From assembly GCA_964023205.1 (NCBI GenBank), contig OZ026843.1, positions 10,893,093 through 10,957,092 of the forward strand: a stretch of DNA of 64,000 nucleotides. Reading direction: 5' to 3'. The notes under the pieces were generated by a model that had not been told where the DNA came from, did no database searches, and saw only the letters and a list, made by a program, of their open reading frames with translations. Below, one piece after another: positions 61,235 to 64,000 of this stretch. Numbering within the stretch: position 1 is the first letter of the stretch; each line of letters begins with the position of its first letter. This DNA is from Lutraria lutraria (Eukaryota > Mollusca > Bivalvia > Venerida > Mactridae). Both the position numbers and the translations under genes were made by a program.

Positions 61235-62951
61235 ATGTCCGGTCGCGGTAGGTCATATCCTCCCATGAATTTTGTCGATTTTCCTCCTCTTGTGGAGGAT
61301 TTGCCAGTTCTTTGTGGAAGGGTAAGTTGGTACTTGTTAAAATATCTTCCAGAGAAACTGGAGAATCGGTCGCCGTGTATAACTGAAAAAAGGAACATAT
61401 ACAAAAAAAAAAGAATATCAATTATTTGTTCTGCACGATATAAAGGACGTATCGACAATTACATATGTCACACAGCACCCGGTGTCGCTCCTACACCAAG
61501 AACATAATTTGACATCAATCAGTTAAGTATAATCACAGAGTTTAATTCCCCCAGGAAGGAAACCGCGATCTAGATTCATAAGTGTAGGTTAGTTTTCACG
61601 AAATTAAATTTCTTTCAGACAAAAGAAATTTAGTGGTTTGATTACTGGTATCAAGGGATTGTTCAGTTATTTCTTCCTCGAATTTTGTGAATTCTCGAAC
61701 TGATCGGAAACCATTTGTTTGATCACTATTTTGTATTTTATTTAATAAAAAATGAAGATCTAAATCAATTTATACTCTTAATTACTGCTAAACTTTTTTT
61801 ATAACCAATTGATATTCTTTATAAACGTAAAAATATTTTCTGTGATTCGCACGCTTCACTTTTCTTACCGTTGAAAAAACATGTTTTCATTGTTGCAAAT
61901 TATGTCAATTTCTTTGAAATACAGAACGGATTTTGTTAGAAAAACTCCTCGATGAATTTCAACTTTATGTTCAACAACATGTTTGTTAATAGACCCACTA
62001 GTTTCAGTTTGAAAACCTTTGGACATTTTTCAGATTTTACAGTTGAGGGAGTCCTTGGACATTTTCCTCAGTCCTTATGTTTTTATTGTCTCGATAGGAT
62101 TTAAGCTTACAGTGGTAAGGGACTTCTAATTTGGTAATCAGAGACTTTAGTATATCCGCCACCGCGGCTCCAAAGAAAGGAGATTATATATTTTCAAATA
62201 TCAAATAATTGCTGATCAGCAGAAACTAGGCGAGACTATCTCCCAGAATCATAGAAGTGCATTAGCTTTTTAACCATTATGTTTTACTAAATAGTGAAAA
62301 TATGGGATATTTGTACAAAATCAAACTTCAATAAAACACTAATACGCATTAAGGAAATTAAGATCAAAAGGAGTAAATACTGGTCTTGTATCAATTTTAT
62401 GTCTCTAGACACAAATGAAACATTAGATAGACTTATATTACTAGACATTTCTGTATTTGTAATCGTATTATTCTATCTTAAGTATCATTATCAGCGTATT
62501 AGGTTAAGACAAAATGATATCTTTATTTGATTTCTGGAATAAATCAACCAAACAAAAACAACGTTATTATGCTAGTATTTCATTTATAAAACTATTTGTA
62601 GTCAATTGTACTGATTGAAGAATACGTAAATAATTTTGTGTGGGAGAGTGGGTGTTGGTTTTGTTTAAAGAGCAAGTCTATATGAAGTTACGCAGATTGA
62701 AGTCCAAGACATGTCATATGGGTCATTGGGTGTATGTTGTTTTCAAAAGTATTTTAGTTCTATATCGGCAAGCAGTTAACTTAAAAACTATTCTTGTTTT
62801 AAGCAAATAACTGCCAACTTTTCCACAGGTGGACATAATGGCCAAAGACATTGGCATTATATTGAATGCTATCACACGGAAATGTGCCACGAAAAGGGTT
62901 CCATCTGACAAACAGGAAGTACATAGACCAAAGCTATACCTATTTAGCTAA
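61235..62951 (+). CDS. Candidate spliced gene, two coding-like exons, product unknown
   Basis: The first exon starts at ATG 61235 (context TTTAAAATGTCC) and encodes MSGRGRSYPPMNFVDFPPLV then EDLPVLCGR, ending in phase 0 at 61321 before a perfect GTAAGT. A second coding-like exon begins at 62829 after a good acceptor CCAACTTTTCCACAG. It reads VDIMAKDIGIILNAITRK, CATKRVPSDKQEVHRPK, LYLFS and stops at TAA 62951. Both joins are in phase 0, so direct splicing gives 69 residues. An optional phase-0 exon at 62034-62117 could lie between them. The N-terminal piece has a composition unlike chance frames here. Open frames on the minus strand at 61201-61458 are its antisense shadows. No domain was recognised, and more exons could exist within or beyond the window. 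Confidence 0.38.
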
Positions 62952-62959
62952 TCAGACGG

Positions 62960-63840
62960 AATGAATGTCGCCACCACTGTGAAAAGTATCAATATGTTGT
63001 AGTAGAGGTCTTTTTGTGACCATACATCACTTTCGCTATGACTTGTTAAGCTTTTATTTGACACATATTGCGATGTCTGAATTCATATCCGATTTTTCGT
63101 GAACGTATCTACTGCACTCGCGCAAAGGTTTGTTTATACAAATATATTCTCTCATCGAATTTTGTTAAATTTATTCCAGATTATACTGATACGAAGTAAC
63201 TGCTTAAGCCTTTCACACGGTACAATTCTTCTGGGACAGCATGCCCGTCAATTATGACATCATAATAGGAATGCTGAAGCTTTCTAGAATAGTTTGATTT
63301 GATTTGGTATACAAGGAGACTGACGTACGTAGTTTCTAAGATCTAGGACGCGAGTTATGGTTGTATATTGTCAATGTACATTCTAATGATTTGACATCGA
63401 GACAGAAAGTGACATGTTCTATTGCGGGCGTTACTATGATATGAAGTAGGCGTATGCCATTATATACGGGTCATGAATATTTATTGGAAATGCCAACATG
63501 TACATTTATAACACTGAGTAATTTGAAATACATGTATAAACTTAAGTAGTTACAAATAAGTACGAGCATGAAAAACAAAACGCTCATTCGTTATTCAAGG
63601 ACCAATGAATAAAATAAATAAATAAACTGTATTTTGAAGTAAAAAGTAAACGAGCATATCACATAATTTGGTATATTCACGTACAGAGACGGAAAGAGAG
63701 AAAATAATTAAAGTAGGCGAAGAAAACAAATTAGATGAAATCTTTACCTACGAGTGCTTTAGAAGTAATTCTAGTCTAAATCTAGTCTTTTCCTCAACTC
63801 ATTTCTTGCTATTTATACGATTTGCTACATCAATGTGCAC
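62960..63840. other. No gene recognised
   Basis: AT-rich sequence with a short (AAAT)n patch near 63607-63625. Confidence 0.45.
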
Positions 63841-63844
63841 ATCA

Positions 63845-63940
63845 GCTACAACGAAAGCAACAAGTACAGCAGCAGCAAAACAACAACAGCAGCAGCAACC
63901 ACAACAAAAGCAACAACAACATACGACTGCAACAACAATC
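63845..63940. repeat. Impure CAA/CAG trinucleotide repeat
   Basis: Long runs of CAA and CAG units with occasional ACC and AAG triplets. It could encode polyglutamine in one frame, but stops and lack of a start nearby give no support for that. Confidence 0.9.
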
Positions 63941-64000
63941 CATAAAAAATCAGCATCTATAATATGGGGCACTTACAGTTTCTTACCACATCTATGTATA

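Noticed and set aside
61201..61458. Two minus-strand frames of 85 and 63 codons
   Set aside because: Antisense shadows of the candidate exon at 61235; neither has splice or start support.
62034..62117. Possible 28-codon middle exon of the 61.2-kb gene
   Set aside because: Splice sites and phases fit, but the translation (FLSPYVFIVSIG) and an imperfect local duplication of TTGGACATTTT make chance likely; mentioned only as optional.

Overview
This is an AT-rich eukaryotic nuclear window, most likely from a marine bivalve mollusc. The evidence is repeat content: three copies of bivalve-type dispersed repeats that begin AGCTCAC and end in a GGGCC hairpin plus CTCTTG, tRNA-headed SINEs whose tails end in a GTTAAACCC-like motif, and several decayed non-LTR retrotransposons. 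Genus and species cannot be read from it. There is no operon structure, rRNA, intact tRNA or CRISPR array, and no long intact coding region. Most open frames are chance or repeat-derived.

Layout. 0.7-1.9 kb: minus-strand Jockey-type reverse transcriptase pseudogene. 2.2-2.6 kb: 98-bp minisatellite and a GATA microsatellite. 5.3-6.4 kb: a strongly self-complementary stretch and a Tc1/mariner-like MITE. 8.5-10.7 kb: 41-bp minisatellite and two SINE remnants. 12.07-20.72 kb: an 8.6-kb interval bounded by inverted AACGTT-rich arrays that both end in CCCAGCAAACAC. Inside it are a candidate bidirectional promoter near 14.3 kb, a phase-consistent spliced plus-strand gene (14.3-17.9 kb, predicted 97-residue basic protein), a weaker minus-strand spliced unit, and nested TIR, MITE and HINE-like elements.

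21.2-29.2 kb: minisatellites, a 1.6-kb HINE-like repeat with eight internal units, an RTE-like RT fragment, and a 36-bp palindromic insertion inside an older repeat. 33.8-35.7 kb: a plus-strand RT fragment and a MITE. 40.4-41.2 kb: a second copy of the 23.1-kb HINE-like repeat with only three internal units. 44.1-44.9 kb: remnants of two RTs. 49.3-53.1 kb: a SINE, a weak spliced minus-strand unit, and an upstream cluster of three CRE-like motifs. 54.4-59.7 kb: SINE remnants and a 300-bp repeat present as an inverted pair. 61.2-63.0 kb: two coding-like exons of a possible plus-strand gene. 63.8-63.9 kb: CAA/CAG repeat.

No pathway can be assigned. The most useful leads are the small spliced gene at 14.3-17.9 kb, the two 36-42-bp palindromes flanked by 7-bp target duplications, and the copy-number change between the two HINE-like repeats.
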